Notes: generated by a model not told the origin, from the letters alone. A stretch of 64,000 bases of DNA from Paramicrobacterium sp051513965 (GCF_051513965.1 NZ_CP195847.1:2852001-2916000); one strand, 5' to 3'. Shown: positions 25,800 to 34,599, counted from the stretch's first letter. Numbers and translations: made by a program.

Positions 25800-26522
25800 A
25801 TGACGGCGGTCCTCGCCCTCCTCGCAGTCACCATCGGGGCTGCCTTGCAGCGGGTCACCGGGCTGGGGTTCACCCTGGTCTCGGGCCCGTTGCTTGTGTT
25901 GGTGCTCAACCCCTTTGACGGAATCATCCTCGCCAACATCCTCTCCGCACTGATAGCTGTGCTCGTACTTGTGCGCACCTACAAGCATGCGCGGTGGCGC
26001 GTCGCCTTGAAGCTCGGCGTCGGGATCGTCATCGGAGTTCCAGTCGGCGCAGTCGTCGTATATGCGCTCGAGCCCAATCTGCTGCTGCTCCTTGTCGGCA
26101 TCCTCACGACGATCGCCGTGGCATTGGCTCTGCTGAAGCGTCCCATGCCTATCTTTCGCGGCACCGCGGGGGCAATCTTCGCCGGCTCCGTCTCGGGTTT
26201 CAGCAACGTCACGGCTGGGGTCGGCGGCCCGGCTCTTGCAATGTACGGGTCCTCGACGAGGATGCCGATGCAGGCGTTCGTCCCTACCGTTCAGGTCGTG
26301 GGGCTCTTCACGAACATCTTCTCGGTGGCTGCGAAGTCTCAGATGACGCTCCCGCTGCCGCTCGTGCTCGGCGCGGTCGCATGCGTGCTGCTCGGGCTAG
26401 TCGGCGGCTCATTCCTGCATCGCTTCATCACCCCAACGCGTGCGCAGATGCTCGCCCTCGCCCTCGCACTCATCGGCTCGCTCGCGGCGACCGCCCGCGG
26501 TGTCATCACCCTCATCGCCTGA
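25800..26522 (+). CDS. TauE/SafE-family sulfonate or sulfite exporter
   Basis: 240-residue membrane protein with about eight hydrophobic helices, the duplicated TauE signature (QRVTGLGFTLVSGPLL in the first half, SGFSNVTAGVGGPALAMY in the second), and a normal length for the family. It starts 12 bases after the YihT-like aldolase, so the two form an operon. Members export sulfolactate, sulfoacetate, sulfite or dihydroxypropanesulfonate, which supports a sulfonated product in this pathway: the C3-sulfonate left after aldol cleavage. Confidence 0.87.
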   Translation: MTAVLALLAVTIGAALQRVTGLGFTLVSGPLLVLVLNPFDGIILANILSALIAVLVLVRTYKHARWRVALKLGVGIVIGVPVGAVVVYALEPNLLLLLVGILTTIAVALALLKRPMPIFRGTAGAIFAGSVSGFSNVTAGVGGPALAMYGSSTRMPMQAFVPTVQVVGLFTNIFSVAAKSQMTLPLPLVLGAVACVLLGLVGGSFLHRFITPTRAQMLALALALIGSLAATARGVITLIA

Positions 26523-26618
26523 ACTCAACACCCATCAGCGAAACACCACTGGCCTGCGATCGCCACCCGATGCCCCCTCGCGGCCACCACCCCGTCAGGG
26601 TGTGATTTCTTACTCTTG

Positions 26619-26632
26619 AGAAACGTGTTTCT
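26619..26632. promoter_or_regulatory. AT-rich palindrome of unknown role
   Basis: AGAAAC-GT-GTTTCT, six-base arms in an unusually AT-rich stretch (26,605-26,670) just before the ATPase remnant. It could be an operator or promoter relic of the decayed region. Confidence 0.3.
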
Positions 26633-26668
26633 TTAATACTGAAATATGTGCTTTTTTATAAGTAGATA

Positions 26669-27079
26669 GTGTGGATTCTTCCTAATGAGCGACCAGAACG
26701 ATCGCTGAGGCAAGACGTCTGGGACCATGTGCGTCGCGCGGTTGACGACCGTCACGAACCAGGCCAGTTCATCCTCGCCGGTTCCGCCACTCCAGAAGAT
26801 CCCGTGGAACGGCATTCGGGTGCCGACTGCTACCACTATCGCGAAGCGGATGGGCGCCTCGAAGTTGATTACATCGTCGAGAATACGCAGGGCGAGTGGA
26901 TAGGCATCGAAGTCAAATTGGGTGAGCGCGAAGTCGATAAAGCCGCAACATCCCTACTGCGCTTGGCGGATCGCGTTCAGAGAAAGCCGCAATCCCTGGT
27001 CATCGTGACCGCGACGTCGCTCGGGTACACGAGAGACGACGGCGTGCACGTCGTTCCGCTTGGACTCCTCGGGCCGTAA
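26669..27079 (+). pseudogene. Remnant of AAA/DUF4143 ATP-binding protein
   Basis: The 136 residues join two pieces of a DUF4143-type ATPase normally over 400 residues long. HVRRAVDDRHEPGQFILAGSATP corresponds to the region after the Walker B strand, and LEVDYIVENTQGEWIGIEVKLGE onward is the C-terminal DUF4143 end, VTATSLGYTRDDGVHVVPLGLL. The N-terminal P-loop and the middle (after ERHSGA) are missing, so there is both an N-terminal loss and an internal in-frame deletion. It is surely nonfunctional as an ATPase. Confidence 0.75.
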
Positions 27080-27107
27080 TTCTCGTATATAGGGGGTGCA
27101 CCCTATC

Positions 27108-27293
27108 CAGATCGCGGTGCCGGTAGCCATTGCGATGAGCAGTGCGGTCAAGGCTGGACTTGCCCCATTCCGCGTCCGCGGACAGCAACGTATTGATCAT
27201 GGTCTGCAACGGCTGCCGCATCAGATCCGGTGATGAATCGGCGAGGGCTTCACCAAGCAGACGGACAGGGTCGACAATATGAGAAGCGGCCAC
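27108..27293 (-). pseudogene. IS256-family transposase N-terminal remnant
   Basis: About 62 residues resemble the start of IS256 transposases: DLMRQPLQTMINTLLSADA, then AEWGKSSLDRTAHRNGYRHRDLD. A short internal deletion removes the residues normally between SADA and AEWG, and similarity stops at about 27108. The catalytic DDE region is absent. A GGGGTGCACCC-like sequence at 27096-27106 may be the relic of a terminal inverted repeat. Confidence 0.7.
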
Positions 27294-27336
27294 CGGGCGC
27301 TACACCACATTACGGGGCTCTACTCACGCCCATCAT

Positions 27337-27955
27337 CTAGCGGAGAAGTGCCGCCGCCTGACGCCAGGCTCTCTTGCGGTGCTCAACACGCCATCGTCGT
27401 TCTGCGACAGAGCTCGTTTTGAGCGCCTGAACGCTCGGGTGATAGGTCTCGATCGTGAAGAGATCCAGATCGTAAAGATCGGGTGCGGCTTCCATCAGGA
27501 TCTTCCATGACCGCTGCGCTTCACTCCCCTGAAGTATCACGACACGAAGCCGGGGCATCAGCCTCACAAGCGCCACGAGCGCCTCTGATGCAGAAGCAAT
27601 CTCAGCGCGTGTTGGGGCTCGATTTATATACCAGGGATATGCATTCCACGGAGTGAAGTCAGACGGCTCCAGGCCAGCCTCGGCCATGAGCTCACAAGTC
27701 ATGGCAGCGGTCTGGTCATCGTTCTCGACGCAGAGCATGCCGGATACCTCTGCCGTCGCGAGTGGCTGGCCCCGGATCACGGAGAACGCTCAACATCCGC
27801 GCTTCAACTCCCCCATGAACCGGAGCCACATAGGGGAGCCAGCCACCAGTCTCCCTCAGAGAATCAACAAGTGCTGTGATCGGCGCAATGTGCTCAACAT
27901 GGAGCTGACTCCTCTGCTCCTCGAGGAAACGATCTTCTCGCATACGACGCGTCAC
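27337..27955 (-). pseudogene. Uracil-DNA-glycosylase-like gene with a frameshift
   Basis: Two frames read as one protein: residues from the GTG at 27955 (QLHVEHIAPITALVDSLR, VHGGVEARMLSVLRDPGPAT) break at about 27745, and the next frame continues with SGMLCVENDDQTAAMTCEL, PWNAYPWYINRAPT and LRVVILQGSEA. One extra base (T at about 27745) explains the break. The joined product of about 205 residues matches the actinobacterial uracil-DNA-glycosylase-like family. It is inactive unless the base is a sequencing error. It follows two small genes in the same direction. Confidence 0.75.
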
Positions 27956-27964
27956 ACTTGAACC

Positions 27965-28138
27965 CTAAACGCTTTCCGGCTTTTTGCCTGCGGCGACCAT
28001 TGCCATGAGGATCCCGTCGCGATGGGCATGGACATTGATGTGAGCTGCGGGGATGTTCGCGCCCGAATCACGCACGAGGTCAAAGCGATAGAGCGGCTCC
28101 GTCTCCCCACGGAAACGCAATTCGAAAGTGGACGCCAA
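27965..28138 (-). pseudogene. Truncated hypothetical gene (HINVHAHRD family)
   Basis: A 57-residue frame opening with TTG directly after the stop of the 63-residue gene: STFELRFRGETEPLYRF, VRDSGANIPAAHINVHAHRD, then a short divergent tail. I recall the sequence as the middle of a protein of roughly 200 residues that often follows a small gene like 28139-28330 in actinobacteria, so both ends appear lost. Function unknown. Confidence 0.5.
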
Positions 28139-28330
28139 TTATTCGTCACGTTCCCCGGCGAGATACTCGAGGTCTTCTAGATCGCGCCGAATGGCATCCT
28201 CAGCAGGAGTCAGCTGGTAGGCACGCCCCTTGGCGTGAAGCTCGTCGTACGACATACCAGCTCGAGCAAGCAACTCGCCCTTTCGAGCCTCAATATCTTC
28301 CTTGCTGAGCAAGGTAAATGTCGGCACCAT
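28139..28330 (-). CDS. Small hypothetical protein, antitoxin-like
   Basis: 63-residue acidic, helical protein: LLSKEDIEARKGELLARAGMSYDEL, then LTPAEDAIRRDLEDLEYLAG. GGGGAG lies ahead of the ATG. Size, charge and position just before a partner gene resemble type II antitoxins, but I do not recognise a named family and the would-be partner (27965-28138) is truncated. Possibly an orphan antitoxin. Confidence 0.6.
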   Translation of the reverse strand: MVPTFTLLSKEDIEARKGELLARAGMSYDELHAKGRAYQLTPAEDAIRRDLEDLEYLAGERDE

Positions 28331-28386
28331 AGCAACTCCCCTCTTCGTCGATCGCTCTTATAGTCTCACCTGTCACCGACATTGTT

Positions 28387-29301
28387 CTAGGTTGGACGCG
28401 CCACGGTGGCGAGCCAGGCGCGCGACTCCGCGAGGAAGGTGCGCGCCAGGCTCGTCGTCGGGGCCCAGCCCTCGAAGCCGTGCGCGGCACCCGGCACGAC
28501 GTGGAGGGTCGTCGGAACTGCAGCCTGCTCGAGGCGGCGCGCATAGGCAACGTCTTCGTCGTGAAAGAGGTCCACGTCGCCCACGCCGATCCACGTGGGC
28601 GGGAGGCCCGACAGGTCGTTGCGCCTCGCGGGCGCCGCGTACGGGGCGACGGTCGAGGAGCCGGGCGCCTCGCCGAGGTACGCCGACCATCCGTACCGGT
28701 TCGCGCGGTTGCTCCAGATCCAGTGCTCGCAGTGATCGAGCTCGTAGCGGAGGGCAGTGCGGTCGTCGAGCATCGGTGCGATCAGCAGCTGGCCGGCCGG
28801 CGGCATCCCCTCATCGACCAGACGAAGAACGAGCCCCGCCGCCAGGCCACCGCCCGCACTGCCACCACCGACGATGATGCGCGACGGATCGACGCCGAGT
28901 TCGCCACGGCAGACCCAGTTCCACGCGGCACGCACGTCATCATGAGCAGCGGGGAAGGGATGTTCCGGCGCGAGACGATAGTCGGGCGCGATGACCGTCA
29001 TGCCCAGCTCGGCCGCGATCTCGCCGCAGAACCGGTCATCCATCAGGGCGGCCCCGAGAATGAAGCCTCCGCCGTGGATCCACAGCAGCGCGGCATCCGT
29101 CTTCGTCACCTCTGGCACGTGCACGCGCGCCCGCACGCCGTCCTCGCGGATGACCGTGCGCGTCACGCCCGGCGTATCGACCTCGCGCAGAAAGCGCACG
29201 CCGACGCGGATCAGCGTGCGACCCCACCAGCGATACGTCGGAATGTCGAGAGCCTTGCCGCGCGCCTCACGCAGCTCGGGGTCGATGCGGTCGAGCTCCA
29301 T
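28387..29301 (-). CDS. Alpha/beta hydrolase, HSL-type esterase
   Basis: 304-residue esterase of the hormone-sensitive-lipase family: oxyanion-hole LLWIHGGGFILG at about residue 74, nucleophile Ser in VGGGSAGGGLAAG, acid Asp in VGDVDLFHDED, and His in PGAAHGFEG. No signal peptide. ATG 29301 overlaps the SDR stop by one base; a longer upstream frame falls inside the SDR gene. Last gene of the TetR-linked glycoside operon, where it may deacylate the imported or released aglycone. Confidence 0.88.
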   Translation of the reverse strand: MELDRIDPELREARGKALDIPTYRWWGRTLIRVGVRFLREVDTPGVTRTVIREDGVRARVHVPEVTKTDAALLWIHGGGFILGAALMDDRFCGEIAAELGMTVIAPDYRLAPEHPFPAAHDDVRAAWNWVCRGELGVDPSRIIVGGGSAGGGLAAGLVLRLVDEGMPPAGQLLIAPMLDDRTALRYELDHCEHWIWSNRANRYGWSAYLGEAPGSSTVAPYAAPARRNDLSGLPPTWIGVGDVDLFHDEDVAYARRLEQAAVPTTLHVVPGAAHGFEGWAPTTSLARTFLAESRAWLATVARPT

Positions 29302-30119
29302 CAGCGCTCTCCGCGCCCACGGAAGGCCGCCATCGTGCGGTTGATGCCGAAGAAGTCCATGACGCGATCGAACGCCGGGCTCGGCAGGATGCGCAGCGCC
29401 GGCGTGATGCGCGCCAGCGGCGGCGTGACGTAGAGCTCCCTGCCCGCCTCGAGACGATCGATCACCTCGCGCGCGACATCGTCGTTGTTCAAGATCGGCA
29501 GCAGCCGCGGAAACTTCGTGGTCACCCCGTCGAACATGCCCGTGTCGATGTAGTACGGGCACACGAGCATCGTGCTGACCCCGCGGCGGCGCGTGTTGCG
29601 CAGCTCGGCCCGCAGCGACTCGGTGAACCCGACGACGGCGAACTTGCTCGCCGAGTAGTCCGTCTGCCTCGCGACCCCGACAAGGCCCGCCGCACTCGCG
29701 ATGTTCACGATGACGCCGCGGCGCCGGTCGAGCATGCCGGGCAGCACAGCACGGGTCGTCCAGTAGAGGGCGAGCACGTTGACATCGAAGGTTTGACGGA
29801 TGCCGTCACTCGACGTCTCGAGGAGCGGCGAACCCGTCACCACGCCGGCGTTGTTGATGAGCACGTCGACCACTCCCGCCCGAAGGGCTGCGCTGCTGAC
29901 GGCATCCTCGTTCGACACATCGACGATCGCATACTCACTCGTGCCGCCGGCCGCCTCGATCTGGGCGCGGGTCTCAGCCGCGGCATCCTCGTTCATGTCC
30001 CACACGATCACGTGCGCGCCGCGAGCCGACGACTCGAGCGCCATGCGTCTGCCAAGGCCGCTGCCGGCACCCGTGATGAGCACGCGCTTGCCGCGGAGCG
30101 GGCGCCTTCTTCTGGTCAC
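29301..30119 (-). CDS. Short-chain dehydrogenase/reductase
   Basis: 272-residue SDR with the cofactor motif ITGAGSGLGRRMA, NNAGV, and the catalytic Tyr and Lys in YSASKFAVVGF; the C-terminal extension resembles SDRs acting on large hydrophobic alcohols. GTG 30119 overlaps the glucosidase stop by four bases. It probably oxidises or reduces the aglycone released by the GH3 enzyme. Confidence 0.88.
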   Translation of the reverse strand: MTRRRRPLRGKRVLITGAGSGLGRRMALESSARGAHVIVWDMNEDAAAETRAQIEAAGGTSEYAIVDVSNEDAVSSAALRAGVVDVLINNAGVVTGSPLLETSSDGIRQTFDVNVLALYWTTRAVLPGMLDRRRGVIVNIASAAGLVGVARQTDYSASKFAVVGFTESLRAELRNTRRRGVSTMLVCPYYIDTGMFDGVTTKFPRLLPILNNDDVAREVIDRLEAGRELYVTPPLARITPALRILPSPAFDRVMDFFGINRTMAAFRGRGER

Positions 30120-32491
30120 GACCGGTCACCTCCGAGAGCGTCCGGCCCGGCGTTCGCAACCGCGATAAGCTCGTCGATCTTCTCAGTGGTGATGGGCATG
30201 CCGCCGTACCCGACGAGGCGGCCGATCGGGAACGACGACATGAGCGACATCATCACCTCATCGTCGAGCACGTTCGCAATGCCCGGCATCTGGTCGGCGA
30301 ACGCCTGGATGGTCTGCCGCACAAGCTGCGCCGCGAACGGATCGGCGAGCACCTCGCCCAGCGACGACTCGCGGCTGAGGGGCACGCGGCCGGGGTCGAC
30401 GTCGATCTGCAGAGAGACAGTGGAGCGGATGTCGCGACTCGACGCGGCAACGTGGAAGTCGTACTGCCCGCCCTCGACCCGCCAGCGATCGAGACGGACG
30501 TCCCACACGGCGAGGTCGTCCCGGCGGACCACGATCTCGACCTCGCGGGTGGCGCCTGCGGGAATCTCGACGCTCTCGAAGCCCGCCAGCTCGCGGGGTG
30601 CGCGAGCGACGCGAGAGTTGGCGAGGGATGCATAGACCTGGACGATCTCGCGGCCGTCACGCGCGCCGGCATTGGTGACCGGAACGCGGATCACGACGTC
30701 GCCGTTGCGGACGGTCGCCTGCGCGTCGCCGTAGCTGAACGTCGTGTACGAGAGGCCGTGGCCGAAGGGGAAGGTCGGTTCGATCTGCCGCGCGTCGAAC
30801 CAGCGGTACCCGACGAGGATGCCCTCGCCATAGACCACGTGGCCGTCTTCACCGGGGAAGTTTCCGAACGCCGCGGTATCTTCGATGCGCTGCGGCACGG
30901 TCTCGGTGAGCTTGCCCGAGGGGTTCACAAGACCGAACAGCACGTCCGCCGTCGCGCCACCGCCCGCCTGGCCGAGCAGCGATCCGTCGACGATCGCCGG
31001 CACATCGTCCGCGAACGGAAGCGCGACCACTCCCCCGTGCGACAGCACCACGACCGTGCGAGGGTTCGCCGCGCGCACCGCGTCGAGCAGCCGCAGCTGA
31101 TCTGCCGGCAGGTCGATGTGCTCGCGGTCGAAGCCCTCAGACTCGGTGGCCTCGGGGAGTCCGAGGAACACCACGGCGACGTCCGCGTCCGCGGCACGAC
31201 CCACCGCCTCATCGCGAAGCGCGTCGGCGTCTTTCTCACGGGATGCCGCAGCAGCTGCGCCCCGCTCAGAGTCGCGCACGAACCCCGGCGCATACGTGAC
31301 CTCGGCTTCGGCGAGCGCGCGCATCTCCTCCAACGCACTGTCGAGCCGCGTCGGGTTGATCTGCGACGAACCAGCGCCCTGATACCGCGGGTGCTCCGCG
31401 AACGCGCCGATCACCGCGATGCGAGCGTCACGCGCGAGGGGCAGCACGTCGTCGTCGTTCTTCAGCAGAACGATGCAGCGCCCCGCGACCTCGCGCGCCA
31501 GGCGGTGGTGTTCGTCGACGTCGAGCGCCCCGGTCGGCGCCGGCCGGTTCGCTGCCCTGCGCACGAGGTCGAGCATGCGCGCGACGGCCGCGTCGAGCGA
31601 AGACTCGTCGAACTCGCCGGCATCCACCGCCCGTTCGATCTGCGCATCCGTGTGGCCGCTTCCACCCGGCATTTCGAGGTCAAGCCCCGCGACCAGTCCG
31701 GTGACGCGGTCGTTCACGGCGCCCCAGTCAGAGACCACCACCCCGTCGAAGCCCCACTCGCCGCGCAGCACATCGGTGAGCAGCCAGCGGTCCTCCGACG
31801 CATACACCCCGTTGATGCGGTTGTACGAGCACATGACCGTCCACGGGCTCGCCGTCTTCACCACGCGTTCGAAGCCGCGCAGGTAGATCTCGCGCAGCGG
31901 TCGCGGTGCGATCTCGGCCGAGACGCGCATGCGGTCGGTCTCCTGGTTGTTCGCGGCGAAGTGCTTGAGCGAGGCTCCCACACCGTTCGATTGGATGCCG
32001 TCGACCATCGCGGCCCCCAGCACGCCCGACACCAGTGGGTCCTCCGACAGATACTCGAAGTTACGCCCACATAGCGGCGACCGCTTGATGTTGATGCCCG
32101 GCCCCAGCACGATGGCGACGTCCTCCTCGACAGCTTCGGCACCGATCGCCTCGCCGACCCGCCGCACGAGGCTCGCGTGGAAGCTCGCCCCGAGCGCGAC
32201 CGCGGGTGGAAAGCACGTGGCGGGCTCACTGTCGCCGAGCCCGAGGTGGTCGCCGCCGACCGCCTGCTTGCGCAGCCCGTGCGGCCCGTCGGTCATCATG
32301 ATCGACTCGACGCCGACCCGAGGCAGTGCCTTGGTGTGCCACACGTCTGCACCGCTGGTGAGCGCGGCCTTCTCGTGACGCGTGAGGTCAGAGGGTGAGG
32401 GATGCCGCGGGTCAGCCGCGCCGGAGCGGCGGCTTGCGGCATCCTTCTGCCCTTCGTCGTGGCCTGCGACGGGCGCATCGTGATTGGTCAT
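30116..32491 (-). CDS. Glycoside hydrolase family 3 beta-glycosidase
   Basis: 791-residue GH3 enzyme without a signal peptide, so cytoplasmic. Domain 1 carries LGPGINIKRSPLCGRNFEYLSEDP, KHFAANNQE, and the nucleophile Asp in GVVVSDWGAV (about residue 270). Domain 2 follows (LPLARDARIAVIGAFAEHPRYQGAGSS) and a C-terminal fibronectin-III-like domain (VTNAGARDGREIVQVY). It is fully open and of normal length. Downstream of an MFS importer, it should hydrolyse imported beta-glucosides or similar glycosides. Confidence 0.92.
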   Translation of the reverse strand: MTNHDAPVAGHDEGQKDAASRRSGAADPRHPSPSDLTRHEKAALTSGADVWHTKALPRVGVESIMMTDGPHGLRKQAVGGDHLGLGDSEPATCFPPAVALGASFHASLVRRVGEAIGAEAVEEDVAIVLGPGINIKRSPLCGRNFEYLSEDPLVSGVLGAAMVDGIQSNGVGASLKHFAANNQETDRMRVSAEIAPRPLREIYLRGFERVVKTASPWTVMCSYNRINGVYASEDRWLLTDVLRGEWGFDGVVVSDWGAVNDRVTGLVAGLDLEMPGGSGHTDAQIERAVDAGEFDESSLDAAVARMLDLVRRAANRPAPTGALDVDEHHRLAREVAGRCIVLLKNDDDVLPLARDARIAVIGAFAEHPRYQGAGSSQINPTRLDSALEEMRALAEAEVTYAPGFVRDSERGAAAAASREKDADALRDEAVGRAADADVAVVFLGLPEATESEGFDREHIDLPADQLRLLDAVRAANPRTVVVLSHGGVVALPFADDVPAIVDGSLLGQAGGGATADVLFGLVNPSGKLTETVPQRIEDTAAFGNFPGEDGHVVYGEGILVGYRWFDARQIEPTFPFGHGLSYTTFSYGDAQATVRNGDVVIRVPVTNAGARDGREIVQVYASLANSRVARAPRELAGFESVEIPAGATREVEIVVRRDDLAVWDVRLDRWRVEGGQYDFHVAASSRDIRSTVSLQIDVDPGRVPLSRESSLGEVLADPFAAQLVRQTIQAFADQMPGIANVLDDEVMMSLMSSFPIGRLVGYGGMPITTEKIDELIAVANAGPDALGGDRS

Positions 32492-32518
32492 GAGTTCTCC
32501 TTCGGGGGTGGGTGCGGA

Positions 32519-33802
32519 TCACCGCACGGATCGGATCGGAAGCACGGCGAGCGCGCCCAGAACGCACAGCGCCATGGCGGCCGGAAACAGCCAGACGTAG
32601 CCGGCGATGAGCACGATCACTCCCGCGAGCGCGGGCGCGACGCTCTGCGGCAGGGTGATCGCCATGTTGACGATGCCGAGGTCTTTGCCGAACGAGCTCG
32701 CACTCGGCAGCACCTCCGACATCAGCACTGAGTCGACCGACTGGAAGACGCCGTACGCGAGCCCGCCGACCGCGAAGGCGACGATCACCCCGGTTGTCGT
32801 CGGCACTACCAGCAGAACTCCCATCGCACCCGCGAACGCCAGGCCCGAGACGACGATGAAGATCTTGCGCCGACGAAACCGGTCCGAGAGCGGGCCGGCG
32901 AGCACGGTTGCGATGACTCCGCCCGGAGCACTGGCGACTGCGACGAGCGGGACCATGGCGGTCGCGGCCACGGTTCCGAGCCCGATGTAGTCCGAGAGAA
33001 TGTAGAGCAGGTACCCGCCCGCGACGAGGTAGTACGCCAAGTTCAGCAGAAACCGACCGGTGAATCCCCAGAAGAAGTCGGGGTGGCGCACGGGGTTCAC
33101 CCAGAACGTCAGCAGGAATCTGCGCCACGCGAAGGGCTCCGGTGTGAGCGTCGCACTCGAGCGGTCGCGGTTCATCGCGGTGAAGAGGGTGAACATGCCG
33201 AGGTGCAGCACGGCGAGAATGACGTACGCGAGGGGAATGACCGCACTCATGGATGCCCCGAAGAACTGCCCGCCGAGAATGCCGACGAGGGTTCCGAGTC
33301 CGCTCAGCGCTGAGAAGCTACCGCGCGCCAGGTGCGGAATGCGATCCGGCATGATGGCGGTCATCGGCGCCTGCGCGAAGTTGTATGCGATCGAGACCGC
33401 CGCCCACAGCACCGCGATGCCGGCGAGCGTGTGTTGGAGGCCGAGCAGAATCAGCAGGGCTCCGCCGACGACGCTGCCGATGATCATCCACGGTGCGCGG
33501 CGCCCGAAGATCGACCGCGTTCGGTCCGAGAGCAGCCCGGCGACCGGCTGCGCGAGCATCGAGACCACCGCGCCGATGGTTGTGACGATGGCGAGGTTCG
33601 CGACTTTACTCGCCGGGTCGAGGTGCTCGACCTGAAGCGCGAGAAGGATGCCGGGAACCGCACCCCAGATGACATACATCGCCCCGTAGGTCGGCGCGAG
33701 CCACAGCAGCAGTCGCAGCAGACGACCACGCACTGTGACGGGACCGGTGTATGACCCGTCGAGGATCTCCTCCGGCCCTTCGGGCGATGTCGTCTTCGAC
33801 AT
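32519..33802 (-). CDS. MFS transporter (probable glycoside importer)
   Basis: 427-residue, twelve-helix MFS protein. The sequence QPVAGLLSDRTRSIFGRR between helices 2 and 3 and GPLSDRFRRRK between helices 8 and 9 are the signature loops. It heads an operon with GH3 glycosidase, SDR and esterase, and is divergent from a TetR gene with a palindrome between them, so it most likely imports the glycoside. ATG 33802 follows a GAGAAGCGAG site. Confidence 0.88.
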   Translation of the reverse strand: MSKTTSPEGPEEILDGSYTGPVTVRGRLLRLLLWLAPTYGAMYVIWGAVPGILLALQVEHLDPASKVANLAIVTTIGAVVSMLAQPVAGLLSDRTRSIFGRRAPWMIIGSVVGGALLILLGLQHTLAGIAVLWAAVSIAYNFAQAPMTAIMPDRIPHLARGSFSALSGLGTLVGILGGQFFGASMSAVIPLAYVILAVLHLGMFTLFTAMNRDRSSATLTPEPFAWRRFLLTFWVNPVRHPDFFWGFTGRFLLNLAYYLVAGGYLLYILSDYIGLGTVAATAMVPLVAVASAPGGVIATVLAGPLSDRFRRRKIFIVVSGLAFAGAMGVLLVVPTTTGVIVAFAVGGLAYGVFQSVDSVLMSEVLPSASSFGKDLGIVNMAITLPQSVAPALAGVIVLIAGYVWLFPAAMALCVLGALAVLPIRSVR

Positions 33803-33834
33803 GTGCACTCGCTTCTCGATGTTCACGCGCTGTG

Positions 33835-33857
33835 AAAACAGTCTGCCAGTCTGTTTT
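33835..33857. promoter_or_regulatory. TetR-type operator between the MFS and TetR genes
   Basis: AAAACAGTCTG, a central C, CAGTCTGTTTT-like right half: outer arms AAAACAG/CTGTTTT are perfect and inner CTG/CAG-type bases add symmetry. It lies in the 86-base divergent gap. Confidence 0.65.
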
Positions 33858-33888
33858 GATTTCTGCAATTGTCAGGTTTACTTGAAGC

Positions 33889-34509
33889 ATGGCAAAACGG
33901 GGCTCGTATGCGAAGAGTGCCGCTCGTCGAGACGAGATTCTCCGACAGGCCCTGGCGGTGATCGACGCGGAGGGCTACGGCGCGGCATCCGTCACTCGCA
34001 TCGCCGAGGTGGCTGGAATCAGCAAGACGGGGCTGCTGCACCACTTCGGCACGAAGGAGAACCTCTTCACTGAGGTGCTGCGTCTGCGTGATGAGCTCGA
34101 TGGCTCGCAGTTCGAGAAGCCGGCCGCAGACCTCGGCGAGATGGAGCGCGCCTACCTCAGCGTAGTCGAGCGCAACACGCGCATCCCGGGGCTGGTCGAG
34201 CTGTTCGCACGCCTCTCTGTCGAGGCCGCGAACCCGGAGCATCCTGCCCACGACTTCTTCCTGCAGCGCGAGAAGACGATTGGTGACCGCATTGCAGCGA
34301 CGGTGGATGCCGCGCTCAGCGACGATCTGCGCGGCGATGTCGACCCGTCACTCGTCGCCCTCATCGTGCTGGCGGCGACCGACGGCCTGCAGCAGCGCTG
34401 GCTCCTGGACCCCAGCGTCGACATGACCGCGGCCCTCGAAACGCTCTTCACGATCTTCAACACCGCCCTCGGCTCGGGTACGTCGAATCGCGATGACCCC
34501 TCAGGGTGA
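33889..34509 (+). CDS. TetR-family regulator of the glycoside operon
   Basis: 206 residues. The N-terminal helix-turn-helix is RDEILRQALAVIDAEGYGAASVTRIAEVAGISKTGLLHHF split over residues 14-53; the C-terminal ligand domain is helical and of normal length. Divergent from the MFS-GH3-SDR-esterase operon with one palindromic operator between, the usual layout for a local repressor relieved by the aglycone or glycoside. Confidence 0.88.
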   Translation: MAKRGSYAKSAARRDEILRQALAVIDAEGYGAASVTRIAEVAGISKTGLLHHFGTKENLFTEVLRLRDELDGSQFEKPAADLGEMERAYLSVVERNTRIPGLVELFARLSVEAANPEHPAHDFFLQREKTIGDRIAATVDAALSDDLRGDVDPSLVALIVLAATDGLQQRWLLDPSVDMTAALETLFTIFNTALGSGTSNRDDPSG

Positions 34510-34528
34510 CTTCTCAATCACACTCAAA

Positions 34529-34565
34529 GGAGGATGCCGGGGCACATAGCGCCCCGGCATCCTCC
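34529..34565. terminator. Bidirectional terminator between tetR and the MmpS-like gene
   Basis: Fifteen-base perfect stem GGAGGATGCCGGGGC / GCCCCGGCATCCTCC around a seven-base loop, between two convergent genes. Confidence 0.85.
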
Positions 34566-34599
34566 GTTCGACGACGTCGATGCGTCGCGCAGATAGGTG

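Noticed and set aside
30452..32074. A 540-codon plus-strand open frame within the GH3 gene
   Set aside because: Shadow of the GH3 coding sequence, whose motifs and overlaps are clear.
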